64,000 bases of DNA from contig CAXEFP010000908.1 of assembly GCA_963995525.1 (NCBI GenBank), forward strand, positions 186,001-250,000. Direction: 5' to 3'. Made by a program: the position numbers and the translations under genes. Every line of letters starts with the position of its first letter. Position 1 is the stretch's first letter. Positions 23,765 through 37,800 of the stretch are shown piece after piece. Origin of the DNA: Escarpia spicata (lineage: Eukaryota > Annelida > Polychaeta > Sabellida > Siboglinidae). A model generated the notes under the pieces. That model saw only the letters and a program-made list of their open reading frames with translations. It had not been told where the DNA came from and made no database searches.

Positions 23765-24744
23765 GAAGTTTTTTCTTTTGTTTAAAGCAGCAGTACCTTC
23801 AGTACTCACGAGACAAACATGTCCCATATCAAAGTGTTCGAAAAAAATTAATGCATATCACAGCAAAACGGTATTTGTAGTGCACTTTTTTCGGCGGAAG
23901 GATCTTTAATGTGGTCTTACCCCAAATAGATGTTTTGCATGTTACAAATCTTCACGAAGGCTAGATTGATATCAAGCTACACACATAACTAGATTAACCC
24001 CAAATGGGAATGCATGTTACCGTTTTATCCCCGTCACGTAAGTTACAAGAACATATTACGTAAGTTATAGGTGTGAAAACTCATCCCCATTTGATGTTTT
24101 ATCTTGTCTAAAGCAGCAGTACATTCAGTACTCACGAGACAAACATGTCCCATGTCAAAATGTTCGAAAAAAATTAATGCATATCACAGCAAAACGGTAT
24201 TTGTAGTGCACTTTTTTCGGCGGAAGGATCCTTACTGTGGTCTTACCCCAAATAGATGTTTTGCATGTTACAAATCTTCACGAAGGCTAGATTGATATCA
24301 AGCTACACACATAACTAGATTAACCCCAAATGGGAATGCATGTTACCGTTTTATCCCCGTCACGTAAGTTACAAGAACATATTACGTAAGTTATAGGTGT
24401 GAAAACTCATCCCCATTTGATGTTTTATCTTGTCTAAAGCAGCAGTACATTCAGTACTCACGAGACAACCATGTCCCATGTCAAAGTGTTCGAAAAAAAT
24501 TAATGCATATCACAGCAAAACGGTATTTGTAGTGCACTTTTTTCGGCGGAAGGATCTTTAATGTGGTCTTACCCCAAATAGATGTTTTGCATGTTACAAA
24601 TCTTCACGAAGGCTAGATTGATATCAAGCTACACACATAACTAGATTAACCCCAAATGGGAATGCATGTTACCGTTTTATCCCCGTCACGTAAGTTACAA
24701 GAACATATTACGTAAGTTATAGGTGTGAAAACTCATCCCCATTT
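23765..24744. repeat. Three irregular monomers with a 2-bp insertion
   Basis: The first monomer (23765, 328 bp) has TTTTTTCTTTTGTTTAAAG near its start, two bases longer than usual, then c-type GGATCT with common GATGTTTTGC and AACCCCAAA (a c/e-like hybrid). An a monomer (24093) follows, then a hybrid at 24419 with a GATG head, CATGTCAAAGTG and GGATCTTTAATG. The 2-bp insertion shifts the 326-bp frame of everything downstream relative to upstream. Confidence 0.85.
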
Positions 24745-27352
24745 GATGTTTTATCTTGTCTAAAGCAGCAGTACATTCAGTACTCACGAGACAAACATGT
24801 CCCATGTCAAAATGTTCGAAAAAAATTAATGCATATCACAGCAAAACGGTATTTGTAGTGCACTTTTTTCGGCGGAAGGATCCTTAATGTGGTCTTACCC
24901 CAAATAGATGTTTTGCATGTTACAAATCTTCACGAAGGCTAGATTGATAACAAGCTACACACATAAATAGATTAACCCCAAATGGGAATGCATGTTACCG
25001 TTTTATCCCCGTCACGTAAGTTACAAGAACATATTACGTAAGTTATAGATGTGAAAACTCATCCCCATTTGATGTTTTATCTTGTCTAAAGCAGCAGTAC
25101 ATTCAGTACTCACGAGACAAACATGTCCCATGTCAAAATGTTCGAAAAAAATTAATGCATATCACAGCAAAACGGTATTTGTAGTGCACTTTTTTCGGCG
25201 GAAGGATCCTTACTGTGGTCTTACCCCAAATAGATGTTTTGCATGTTACAAATCTTCACGAAGGCTAGATTGATATCAAGCTACACACATAACTAGATTA
25301 ATCACAAATGGGAATGCATGTTACCGTTCTATCTCCGTCACGTAAGTTACAAGAACATATTACGTAAGTTATAGGTGTGAAAACTAATCCCCATTTGAAG
25401 TTTTTTCTTATCTAAAGCAGCAGTACATTCAGTACTCACGAGACAAACATGTCCCATGTCAAAGTGTTCGAAAAAAATTAATGCATATCACAGCAAAACG
25501 GTATTTGTAGTGCACTTTTTTCGGCGGAAGGATCCTTAAAGTGGTCTTATCCCAAATAGATGATTTGCATGTTACAAATCTTCACGAAGGCTAGATTGAT
25601 ATCAAGCTACACACATAACTAGATTAACCCCAAATGGGAATGCATGTTACCGTTTTATCCCCGTCACGTAAGTTACAAGAACATATTACGTAAGTTATAG
25701 GTGTGAAAACTCATCCCCATTTGAAGTTTTTTCTTGTCTAAAGCAGCAGTACCTTCAGTACTCACGAGACAAACATGTCCCATATCAAAGTGTTCGAAAA
25801 AAATTAATGCATATCACAGCAAAACGGTATTTGTAATGCACTTTTTTCGGCGGAAGGATATTTAATGTGGTCTTACCCCAAATAGATGTTTTGCATGTTA
25901 CAAATCTTCACGAAGGCTAGATTGATATCAAGCTACACACATAACTAGATTAACCCCAAATGGGAATGCATGTTACCGTTTTATCCCCGTCACGTAAGTT
26001 ACAAGAACATATTACGTAAGTTATAGGTGTGAAAACTCATCCCCATTTGATGTTTTATCTTGTCTAAAGCAGCAGTACATTCAGTACTCACGAGACAAAC
26101 ATGTCCCATGTCAAAATGTTCGAAAAAAATTAATGCATATCACAGCAAAACGGTATTTGTAGTGCACTTTTTTCGGCGGAAGGATCCTTAATGTGGTCTT
26201 ACCCCAAATAGATGTTTTGCATGTTACAAATCTTCACGAAGGCTAGATTGATAACAAGCTACACACATAAATAGATTAACCCCAAATGGGAATGCATGTT
26301 ACCGTTTTATCCCCGTCACGTAAGTTACAAGAACATATTACGTAAGTTATAGATGTGAAAACTCATCCCCATTTGATGTTTTATCTTGTCTAAAGCAGCA
26401 GTACATTCAGTACTCACGAGACAAACATGTCCCATGTCAAAATGTTCGAAAAAAATTAATGCATATCACAGCAAAACGGTATTTGTAGTGCACTTTTTTC
26501 GGCGGAAGGATCCTTACTGTGGTCTTACCCCAAATAGATGTTTTGCATGTTACAAATCTTCACGAAGGCTAGATTGATATCAAGCTACACACATAACTAG
26601 ATTAATCACAAATGGGAATGCATGTTACCGTTCTATCTCCGTCACGTAAGTTACAAGAACATATTACGTAAGTTATAGGTGTGAAAACTAATCCCCATTT
26701 GAAGTTTTTTCTTATCTAAAGCAGCAGTACATTCAGTACTCACGAGACAAACATGTCCCATGTCAAAGTGTTCGAAAAAAATTAATGCATATCACAGCAA
26801 AACGGTATTTGTAGTGCACTTTTTTCGGCGGAAGGATCCTTAATGTGGTCTTATCCCAAATAGATGATTTGCATGTTACAAATCTTCACGAAGGCTAGAT
26901 TGATATCAAGCTACACACATAACTAGATTAACCCCAAATGGGAATGCATGTTACCGTTTTATCCCCGTCACGTAAGTTACAAGAACATATTACGTAAGTT
27001 ATAGGTGTGAAAACTCATCCCCATTTGAAGTTTTTTCTTGTCTAAAGCAGCAGTACCTTCAGTACTCACGAGACAAACATGTCCCATATCAAAGTGTTCG
27101 AAAAAAATTAATGCATATCACAGCAAAACGGTATTTGTAATGCACTTTTTTCGGCGGAAGGATATTTAATGTGGTCTTACCCCAAATAGATGTTTTGCAT
27201 GTTACAAATCTTCACGAAGGCTAGATTGATATCAAGCTACACACATAACTAGATTAACCCCAAATGGGAATGCATGTTACCGTTTTATCCCCGTCACGTA
27301 AGTTACAAGAACATATTACGTAAGTTATAGGTGTGAAAACTCATCCCCATTT
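24745..27352. repeat. Tetramer HOR b* a/c d e, two copies (2 x 1304 bp)
   Basis: Copy 1: b* 24745, a/c 25071, d 25397, e 25723. Copy 2: b* 26049, a/c 26375, d 26701, e 27027. The b* monomers share three private changes: GATAACAAGC (which destroys the TTGATATCAA palindrome), CATAAATAG, and TATAGATGTG. The a/c monomers have a left halves and the c right block leading into d. Apart from these, b* is found only at 61909, about 37 kb away. Confidence 0.9.
25723..26048. repeat. Reference monomer, type e
   Basis: Type e has the same left end as type c (GAAG, CTTGTCT, ACCTTCAG, CATATCAAAGTG) but GTAATGC instead of GTAGTGC and GGATATTTAATG instead of GGATCT or GGATCC. The rest follows the common form (GATGTTTTGC, AACCCCAAA). 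It therefore lacks the BamHI site. Private variants that track duplications include TTACCACAAA (49195, 50173, 53759, 54737, 59301 monomers) and GCAATTTTTT (51477, 56041, 57671 monomers). Confidence 0.9.
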
Positions 27353-30300
27353 GATGTTTTATCTTGTCTAAAGCAGCAGTACATTCAGTACTCACGAGAC
27401 AAACATGTCCCATGTCAAAATGTTCGAAAAAAAATTAATGCATATCATAGCAAAACGGTATTTGTAGTGCACTTTTTTCGGCGGAAGGATTCTTACTGTG
27501 GTCTTACCCCAAATAGATGTTTTGCATGTTACAAATCTTCACGAAGGCTAGATTGATATCAAGCTACACACATAACTAGATTAATCACAAATGGGAATGC
27601 ATGTTACCGTTCTATCTCCGTCACGTAAGTTACAAGAACATATTACGTAAGTTATAGGTGTGAAAACTAATCCCCATTTGAAGTTTTTTCTTATCTAAAG
27701 CAGCAGTACATTCAGTACTCACGAGACAAACATGTCCCATGTCAAAGTGTTCGAAAAAAATTAATGCATATCACAGCAAAACGGTATTTGTAGTGCACTT
27801 TTTTCGGCGGAAGGATCCTTAATGTGGTCTTATCCCAAATAGATGATTTGCATGTTACAAATCTTCACGAAGGCTAGATTGATATCAAGCTACACACATA
27901 ACTAGATTAACCCCAAATGGGAATGCATGTTACCGTTTTATCCCCGTCACGTAAGTTACAAGAACATATTACGTAAGTTATAGGTGTGAAAACTCATCCC
28001 CATTTGATGTTTTATCTTGTCTAAAGCAGCAGTACATTCAGTACTCACGAGACAAACATGTCCCATGTCAAAATGTTCGAAAAAAATTAATGCATATCAC
28101 AGCAAAACGGTATTTGTAGTGCACTTTTTTCGGCGGAAGGATCCTTACTGTGGTCTTACCCCAAATAGATGTTTTGCATGTTACAAATCTTCACGAAGGC
28201 TAGGTTGATATCAAGCTACACACATAACTAGATTAACCCCAAATGGGAATGCATGTTACCGTTTTATCCCCGTCACGTAAGTTACAAGAACATATTACGT
28301 AAGTTATAGGTATGAAAACTCATCCCCATTTGAAGTTTTTTCTTGTCTAAAGCAGCAGTACCTTCAGTACTCACGAGACAAACATGTCCCATATCAAAGT
28401 GTTCGAAAAAAATTAATGCATATCACAGCAAAACGGTATTTGTAGTGCACTTTTTTCGGCGGAAGGATCTTTAATGTGGTCTTACCCCAAATAGATGTTA
28501 TGCATGTTACAAATCTTCACGAAGGCTAGATTGATATCAAGCTACACACATAACTAGATTAATCACAAATGGGAATGCATGTTACCGTTCTATCTCCGTC
28601 ACGTAAGTTACAAGAACATATTACGTAAGTTATAGGTGTGAAAACTAATCCCCATTTGAAGTTTTTTCTTATCTAAAGCAGCAGTACATTCAGTACTCAC
28701 GAGACAAACATGTCCCATGTCAAAGTGTTCGAAAAAAATTAATGCATATCACAGCAAAACGGTATTTGTAGTGCACTTTTTTCGGCGGAAGGATCCTTAA
28801 TGTGGTCTTATCCCAAATAGATGATTTGCATGTTACAAATCTTCACGAAGGCTAGATTGATATCAAGCTACACACATAACTAGATTAACCCCAAATGGGA
28901 ATGCATGTTACCGTTTTATCCCCGTCACGTAAGTTACAAGAACATATTACGTAAGTTATAGGTGTGAAAACTCATCCCCATTTGAAGTTTTTTCTTGTCT
29001 AAAGCAGCAGTACCTTCAGTACTCACGAGACAAACATGTCCCATATCAAAGTGTTCGAAAAAAATTTATGCATATCACAGCAACACGGTATTTGTAATGC
29101 ATTTTTTTCGGCGGAAGGATATTTAATGTGGTCTTACCCCAAATAGATGTTTTGCATGTTACAAATCTTCACGAAGGCTAGATTGATATCAAGCTACACA
29201 CATAACTAGATTAACCCCAAATGGGAATGCATGTTACCGTTTTATCCCCGTCACGTAAGTTACAAGAACATATTACGTAAGGTATAGGTGTGAAAACTCA
29301 TCCCCATTTGATGTTTTATCTTGTCTAAAGCAGCAGTACATTCAGTACTCACGAGACAAACATGTCCCATGTCAAAATGTTCGAAAAAAATTAATGCATA
29401 TCACAGCAAAACGGTATTTGTAGTGCACTTTTTTCGGCGGAAGGATTCTTACTGTGGTCTTACCCCAAATAGATGTTTTGCATGTTACAAATCTTCACGA
29501 AGGCTAGATTGATATCAAGCTACACACATAACTAGATTAATCACAAATGGGAATGCATGTTACCGTTCTATCTCCGTCACGTAAGTTACAAGAACATATT
29601 ACGTAAGTTATAGGTGTGAAAACTAATCCCCATTTGAAGTTTTTTCTTATCTAAAGCAGCAGTACATTCAGTACTCACGAGACAAACATGTCCCATGTCA
29701 AAGTGTTCGAAAAAAATTAATGCATATCACAGCAAAACGGTATTTGTAGTGCACTTTTTTCGGCGGAAGGATCCTTAATGTGGTCTTATCCCAAATAGAT
29801 GATTTGCATGTTACAAATCTTCACGAAGGCTAGATTGATATCAAGCTACACACATAACTAGATTAACCCCAAATGGGAATGCATGTTACCGTTTTATCCC
29901 CGTCACGTAAGTTACAAGAACATATTACGTAAGTTATAGGTGTGAAAACTCATCCCCATTTGATGTTTTATCTTGTCTAAAGCAGCAGTACATTCAGTAC
30001 TCACGAGACAAACATGTCCCATGTCAAAATGTTAGAAAAAATGTATGCATATCACAGCAAAACGGTATTTGTAATGCACTTTTTTCGGCGGAAGGATATT
30101 TAATGTGGTCTTACCCCAAATAGATGTTTTGCATGTTACAAATCTTCACGAAGGCTAGATTGATATCAAGCTACACACATAACTAGATTAACCCCAAATG
30201 GGAATGCATGTTACCGTTTTATCCCCGTAACGTAAGTTACAAGAACATATTACGTAAGTTATAGGTGTGAAAACTCATCCCCATTTGATGTTTTATCTTG

Positions 30301-31916
30301 TCTAAAGCAGCAGTACATTCAGTACTCACGAGACAAACATGTCCCATGTCAAAATGTTCGAAAACAATTAATGCATATCACAGCAAAACGGTATTTGTAG
30401 TGCACTTTTTTCGGCGGAAGGATCCTTAATGTGGTCTTACCCCAAATAGATGTTTTGCATGTTACAAATCTTCACGAAGGCTAGATTGATATCAAGCTAC
30501 ACACATAACTAGATTAACCCCAAATGGGAATGCATGTTACCGTTTTATCCCCGTCACGTAAGTTACAAGAACATATTACGTAAGTTATAGGTATGAAAAC
30601 TCATCCCCATTTGAAGTTTTTTCTTGTGTAAAGCAGCAGTACCTTCAGTACTCACGAGACAAACATGTCCCATATCAAAGTGTTCGAAAAAAATTAATGC
30701 ATATCACAGCAAAACGGTATTTGTAGTGCACTTTTTTCGGCGGAAGGATCTTTAATGTGGTCTTACCCCAAATAGATGTTATGCATGTTACAAATCTTCA
30801 CGAAGGCTAGATTGATATCAAGCTACACACATAACTAGATTCATCACAAATGGGAATGCATGTTACCGTTCTATCTCCGTCACGTAAGTTACAAGAACAT
30901 ATTACGTAAGTTATAGGTGTGAAAACTAATCCCCATTTGAAGTTTTTTCTTATCTAAAGCAGCAGTACATTCAGTACTCACGAGACAAACATGTCCCATG
31001 TCAAAGTGTTCGAAAAAAATTAATGTATATTACAGCAAAACGGTATTTGTAGTGCACTTTTTTCGGCGGAAGGATCCTTAATGTGGTCTTATCCCAAATA
31101 GATGATTTGCATGTTACAAATCTTCACGAAGGCTAGATTGATATCAAGCTACACACATAACTAGATTAACCCCAAATGGGAATGCATGTTACCGTTTTAT
31201 CCCCGTCACGTAAGTTACAAGAACATATTACGTAAGTTATAGGTGTGAAAACTCATCCCCATTTGACGTTTTTTCTTGTCTAAAGCAGCAGTACCTTCAG
31301 TACTCACGAGACAAACATGTCCCATATCAAAGTGTTCGAAAAAAATTTATGCATATCACAGCAACACGGTATTTGTAATGCACTTTTTTCGGCGGAAGGA
31401 TATTTAATGTGGTCTTACCCCAAATAGATGTTTTGCATGTTACAAATCTTCACGAAGGCTAGATTGATATCAAGCTACACACATAACTAGATTAACCCCA
31501 AATGGGAATGCATGTTACCGTTTTATCCCCGTCACGTAAGTTACAAGAACATATTACGTAAGTTATAGGTGTGAAAACTCATCCCCATTTGATGTTTTAT
31601 CTTGTCTAAAGCAGCAGTACATTCAGTACTCACGAGACAAACATGTCCCATGTCAAAATGTTCGAAAAAAATTAATGCATATCACAGCAAAACGGTATTT
31701 GTAGTGCACTTTTTTCGGCGGAAGGATCCTTAATGTGGTCTTATCCCAAATAGATGATTTGCATGTTACAAATCTTCACGAAGGCTAGATTGATATCAAG
31801 CTACACACATAACTAGATTAACCCCAAATGGGAATGCATGTTACCGTTTTATCCCCGTCACGTAAGTTACAAGAACATATTACGTAAGTTATAGGTGTGA
31901 AAACTCATCCCCATTT
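27353..31916. repeat. Mixed segment of 14 monomers with a 7-monomer echo
   Basis: Order: a/c (27353, 327 bp, eight A in the A-tract), d 27680, a 28006 (ends in GGTATG), c 28332, d 28658, e 28984, a/c 29310, d 29636, b/e (29962, 325 bp), b 30287, c 30613, d 30939, e 31265, b/d 31591. The two e monomers share AATTTATGC and GCAACACGG, 2281 bp apart, marking a 7-monomer repeat with the 1-bp loss between them. The b/e hybrid has GTTAGAAAAAATGTATGC, where the usual TTCGAAAAAAATTAATGC is altered. Confidence 0.8.
28658..28983. repeat. Reference monomer, type d
   Basis: Type d is recognised by CTTATCT in the head, CATGTCAAAGTG, GGATCCTTAATG, CTTATCCC and GATGATTTGC; its right end is of the common form. 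Every d head I read follows a monomer ending in AAACTAATCC, so the c right end and the d head are inherited together. In the first 7 kb a subtype has GTCGTATCCC and GCATTTTTTT. Confidence 0.9.
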
Positions 31917-34850
31917 GATGTTTTATCTTGTCTAAAGCAGCAGTACATTCAGTACTCACGAGACAAACATGTCCCATGTCAAAATGTTCGAAAAAAATTA
32001 ATGCATATCACAGCAAAACGGTATTTGTAGTGCACTTTTTTCGGCGGAAGGATCCTTACTGTGGTCTTACCCCAAATAGATGTTTTGCATGTTACAAATC
32101 TTCACGAAGGCTAGATTGATATCAAGCTACACACATAACTAGATTAACCCCAAATGGGAATGCATGTTACCGTTTTATCCCCGTCACGTAAGTTACAAGA
32201 ACATATTACGTAAGTTATAGGTGTGAAAACTCATCCCCATTTGATGTTTTATCTTGTCTAAAGCAGCAGTACATTCAGTACTCACGAGACAAACATGTCC
32301 CATGTCAAAATGTTCGAAAAAAATTAATGCATATCACAGCAAAACGGTATTTGTAGTGCACTTTTTTCGGCGGAAGGATCCTTAATGTGGTATTACCCCA
32401 AATAGATGTTTTGCATGTTACAAATCTTCACGAAGGCTAGATTGATATCAAGCTACACACATAACTAGATTAACCCCAAATGGGAATGCATGTTACCGTT
32501 TTATCCCCGTCACGTAAGTTACAAGAACATATTACGTAAGTTATAGGTATGAAAACTCATCCCCATTTGAAGTTTTTTCTTGTCTAAAGCAGCAGTACCT
32601 TCAGTACTCACGAGACAAACATGTCCCATATCAAAGTGTTCGAAAAAAATTAATGCATATCACAGCAAAACGGTATTTGTAGTGCACTTTTTTCGGCGGA
32701 AGGATCTTTAATGTGGTCTTACCCCAAATAGATGTTATGCATGTTACAAATCTTCACGAAGGCTAGATTGATATCAAGCTACACACATAACTAGATTAAT
32801 CACAAATGGGAATGCATGTTACCGTTCTATCTCCGTCACGTAAGTTACAAGAACATATTACGTAAGTTATAGGTGTGAAAACTAATCCCCATTTGAAGTT
32901 TTTTCTTATCTAAAGCAGCAGTACATTCAGTACTCACGAGACAAACATGTCCCATGTCAAAGTGTTCGAAAAAAATTAATGCATATCACAGCAAAACGGT
33001 ATTTGTAGTGCACTTTTTTCGGCGGAAGGATCCTTACTGTGGTCTTACCCCAAATAGATGTTTTGCATGTTACAAATCTTCACGAAGGCTAGATTGATAT
33101 CAAGCTACACACATAACTAGATTAACCCCAAATGGGAATGCATGTTACCGTTTTATCCCCGTCACGTAAGTTACAAGAACATATTACATAAGTTATAGGT
33201 GTGAAAACTCATCCCCATTTGAAGTTTTTTCTTGTCTAAAGCAGCAGTACCTTCAGTACTCACGAGACAAACATGTCCCATATCAAAGTGTTCGAAAAAA
33301 ATTAATGCATATCACAGCAAAACGGTATTTGTAGTGCACTTTTTTCGGCGGAAGGATCTTTAATGTGGTCTTACCCCAAATAGATGTTTTGCATGTTACA
33401 AATCTTCACGAAGGCTAGATTGATATCAAGCTACACACATAACTAGATTAACCCCAAATGGGAATGCATGTTACCGTTTTATCCCCGTCACGTAAGTTAC
33501 AAGAACATATTACGTAAGTTATAGGTGTGAAAACTCATCCCCATTTGATGTTTTATCTTGTCTAAAGCAGCAGTACATTCAGTACTCACGAGACAAACAT
33601 GTCCCATGTCAAAATGTTCGAAAAAAATTAATGCATATCACAGCAAAACGGTATTTGTAGTGCACTTTTTTCGGCGGAAGGATCCTTACTGTGGTCTTAC
33701 CCCAAATAGATGTTTTGCATGTTACAAATCTTCACGAAGGCTAGATTGATATCAAGCTACACACATAACTAGATTAACCCCAAATGGGAATGCATGTTAC
33801 CGTTTTATCCCCGTCACGTAAGTTACAAGAACATATTACGTAAGTTATAGGTGTGAAAACTCATCCCCATTTGATGTTTTATCTTGTGTAAAGCAGCAGT
33901 ACATTCAGTACTCACGAGACAAACATGTCCCATGTCAAAATGTTCGAAAAAAATTAATGCATATCACAGCAAAACGGTATTTGTAGTGCACTTTTTTCGG
34001 CGGAAGGATCCTTACTGTGGTCTTACCCCAAATAGATGTTTTGCATGTTACAAATCTTCACGAAGGCTAGATTGATATCAAGCTACACACATAACTAGAT
34101 TAACTCCAAATGGGAATGCATGTTACCGTTTTATCCCCGTCACGTAAGTTACAAGAACATATTACGTAAGTTATAGGTGTGAAAACTCATCCCCATTTGA
34201 AGTTTTTTCTTGTCTAAAGCAGCAGTACCTTCAGTACTCACGAGACAAACATGTCCCATATCAAAGTGTTCGAAAAAAATTAATGCATATCACAGCAAAA
34301 CGGTATTTGTAGTGCACTTTTTTCGGCGGAAGGATCCTTAATGTGGTCCTACCCCAAATAGATGTTTTGCATGTTACAAATCTTCACGAAGGCTAGATTG
34401 ATATCAAGCTACACACATAACTAGATTAATCACAAATGGGAATGCATGTTACCGTTCTATCTCCGTCACGTAAGTTACAAGAACATATTACGTAAGTTAT
34501 AGGTGTGAAAACTAATCCCCATTTGAAGTTTTTTCTTATCTAAAGCAGCAGTACATTCAGTACTCACGAGACAAACATGTCCCATGTCAAAGTTTTCGAA
34601 AAAAATTAATGCATATCACAGCAAAACGGTATTTGTAGTGCACTTTTTTCGGCGGAAGGATCCTTAATGTGGTCTTATCCCAAATAGATGATTTGCATGT
34701 TACAAATCTTCACGAAGGCTAGATTGATATCAAGCTACACACATAACTAGATTAACCCCAAATGGGAATGCATGTTACCGTTTTATCCCCGTCACGTAAG
34801 TTACAAGAACATATTACGTAAGTTATAGGTGTGAAAACTCATCCCCATTT
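31917..34850. repeat. Nine-monomer mixed segment a b c d/a c/e a a c/b/c d
   Basis: Monomers start at 31917, 32243, 32569, 32895, 33221, 33547, 33873, 34199 and 34525. The d/a hybrid at 32895 has the CTTATCT head with GGATCCTTACTG. The c/b/c mosaic at 34199 switches twice: c left end, GGATCCTTAATG and GATGTTTTGC in the middle, then the c right block. The a monomer at 33873 reads CTTGTGTAAAG, a variant also seen at 30613, 41371 and 43653. From 31917 to the end of the window there is no net indel. Confidence 0.8.
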
Positions 34851-37800
34851 GATGTTTTATCTTGTCTAAAGCAGCAGTACATTCAGTACTCATGAGACAA
34901 ACATGTCCCATGTCAAAATGTTCGAAAAAAATTAATGCATATCACAGCAAAACGGTATTTGTAGTGCACTTTTTTCGGCGGAAGGATCATTACTGTGGTC
35001 TTACCCCAAATAGATGTTTTGCATGTTACAAATCTTCACGAAGGCTAGATTGATATCAAGCTACACACATAACTAGATTAACCCCAAATGGGAATGCATG
35101 TTACCGTTTTATCCCCGTCACGTAAGTTACAAGAACATATTACGTAAGTTATAGGTGTGAAAACTCATCCCCATTTGATGTTTTATCTTGTCTAAAGCAG
35201 CAGTACATTCAGTACTCACGAGACAAACATGTCCCATGTCAAAATGTTCGAAACAAATTAATGCATATCACAGCAAAACGGTATTTGTAGTGCACTTTTT
35301 TCGGCGGAAGGATCCTTAATGTGGTCTTACCCCAAATAGATGTTTTGCATGTTACAAATCTTCACGAAGGCTAGATTGATATCAAGCTACACACATAACT
35401 AGATTAACCCCAAATGGGAATGCATGTTACCGTTTTATCCCCGTCACGTAAGTTACAAGAACATATTACGTAAGTTATAGGTATGAAAACTCATCCCCAT
35501 TTGAAGTTTTTTCTTGTCTAAAGCAGCAGTACCTTCAGTACTCACGAGACAAACATGTCCCATATCAAAGTGTTCGAAAAAAATTAATGCATATCACAGC
35601 AAAACGGTATTTGTAGTGCACTTTTTTCGGCGGAAGGATCTTTAATGTGTTCTTACCCCAAATAGATGTTATGCATGTTACAAATCTTCACGAAGGCTAG
35701 ATTGATATCAAGCTACACACATAACTAGATTAATCACAAATGGGAATGCATGTTACCGTTCTATCTCCGTCACGTAAGTTACAAGAACATATTACGTAAG
35801 TTATAGGTGTGAAAACTAATCCCCATTTGAAGTTTTTTCTTATCTAAAGCAGCAATACATTCAGTACTCACGAGACAAACATGTCCCATGTCAAAGTGTT
35901 CGAAAAAAATTAATGCATATCACAGCAAAACGGTATTTGTAGTGCACTTTTTTCGGCGGAAGGATCCTTAATGTGGTCTTATCCCAAATAGATGATTTGC
36001 ATGTTACAAATCTTCACGAAGGCTAGATTGATATCAAGCTACACACATAACTAGATTAACCCCAAATGGGAATGCATGTTACCGTTTTATCCCCGTCACG
36101 TAAGTTACAAGAACATATTACGTAAGTTATAGGTGTGAAAACTCATCCCCATTTGATGTTTTATCTTGTCTAAAGCAGCAGTACATTCAGTACTCACGAG
36201 ACAAACATGTCCCATGTCAAAATGTTCGAAAAAAATTAATGCATATCACAGCAAAACGGTATTTGTAGTGCACTTTTTTCGGCGGAAGGATCCTTAATGT
36301 GGTCTTACCCCAAATATATGTTTTGCATGTTACAAATCTTCACGAAGGCTAGATTGATATCAAGCTACACACATAACTAGATTAACCCCAAATGGGAATG
36401 CATGTTACCGTTTTATCCCCGTCACGTAAGTTACAAGAACATATTACGTAAGTTATAGGTGTGAAAACTCATCCCCATTTGATGTTTTATCTTGTCTAAA
36501 GCAGCAGTACATTCAGTACTCACGAGACAAACATGTCCCATGTCAAAATGTTCGAAAAAAATTAATGCATATCACAGCAAAACGGTATTTGTAGTGCACT
36601 TTTTTCGGCGGAAGGATCCTTACTGTGGTCTTACCCCAAATAGATGTTTTGCATGTTACAAATCTTCAAGAAGGCTAGATTGATATCAAGCTACACACAT
36701 AACTAGATTAACCCCAAATGGGAATGCATGTTACCGTTTTATCCCCGTCACGTAAGTTACAAGAACATATTACGTAAGTTATAGGTGTGAAAACTCATCC
36801 CCATTTGAAGTTTTTTCTTGTCTAAAGCAGCAGTACCTTCAGTACTCACGAGACAAACATGTCCCATATCAAAGTGTTCGAAAAAAATTAATGCATATCA
36901 CAGCAAAACGGTATTTGTAATGCACTTTTTTCGGCGGAAGGATATTTAATGTGGTCTTACCCCAAATAGATGTTTTGCATGTTACAAATCTTCACGAAGG
37001 CTAGATTGATATCAAGCTACACACGTAACTAGATTAACCCCAAATGGGAATGCATGTTACCGTTTTATCCCCGTCACGTAAGTTACAAGAACATATTACG
37101 TAAGTTATAGGTGTGAAAACTCATCCCCATTTGATGTTTTATCTTGTCTAAAGCAGCAGTACATTCAGTACTCACGAGACAAACATGTCCCATGTCAAAA
37201 TGTTCGAAAAAAATTAATGCATATCACAGCAAAACGGTATTTGTAGTGCACTTTTTTCGGCGGAAGGATCCTTAATGTGGTCTTACCCCAAATAGATGTT
37301 TTGCATGTTACAAATCTTCACGAAGGCTAGATTGATATCAAGCTACACACATAACTAGATTAACCCCAAATGGGAATGCATGTTACCGTTTTATCCCCGT
37401 CACGTAAGTTACAAGAACATATTACGTAAGTTATAGGTGTGAAAACTCATCCCCATTTGATGTTTTATCTTGTCTAAAGCAGCAGTACATTCAGTACTCA
37501 CGAGACAAACATGTCCCATGTCAAAATGTTCGAAAAAAATTAATGCATATCACAGCAAAACGGTATTTGTAGTGCACTTTTTTCGGCGGAAGGATCATTA
37601 CTGTGGTCTTACCCCAAATAGATGTTTTGCATGTTACAAATCTTCACGAAGGCTAGATTGATATCAAGCTACACACATAACTAGATTAACCCCAAATGGG
37701 AATGCATGTTACCGTTTTATCCCCGTCACGTAAGTTACAAGAACATATTACGTAAGTTATAGGTGTGAAAACTCATCCCCATTTGATGTTTTATCTTGTC

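Noticed and set aside
23765..24092. Array break or inserted element at the 2-bp insertion
   Set aside because: The sequence around CTTTTGTTTAAAG is an ordinary monomer with a small TT insertion and one substitution; the satellite continues without a gap.
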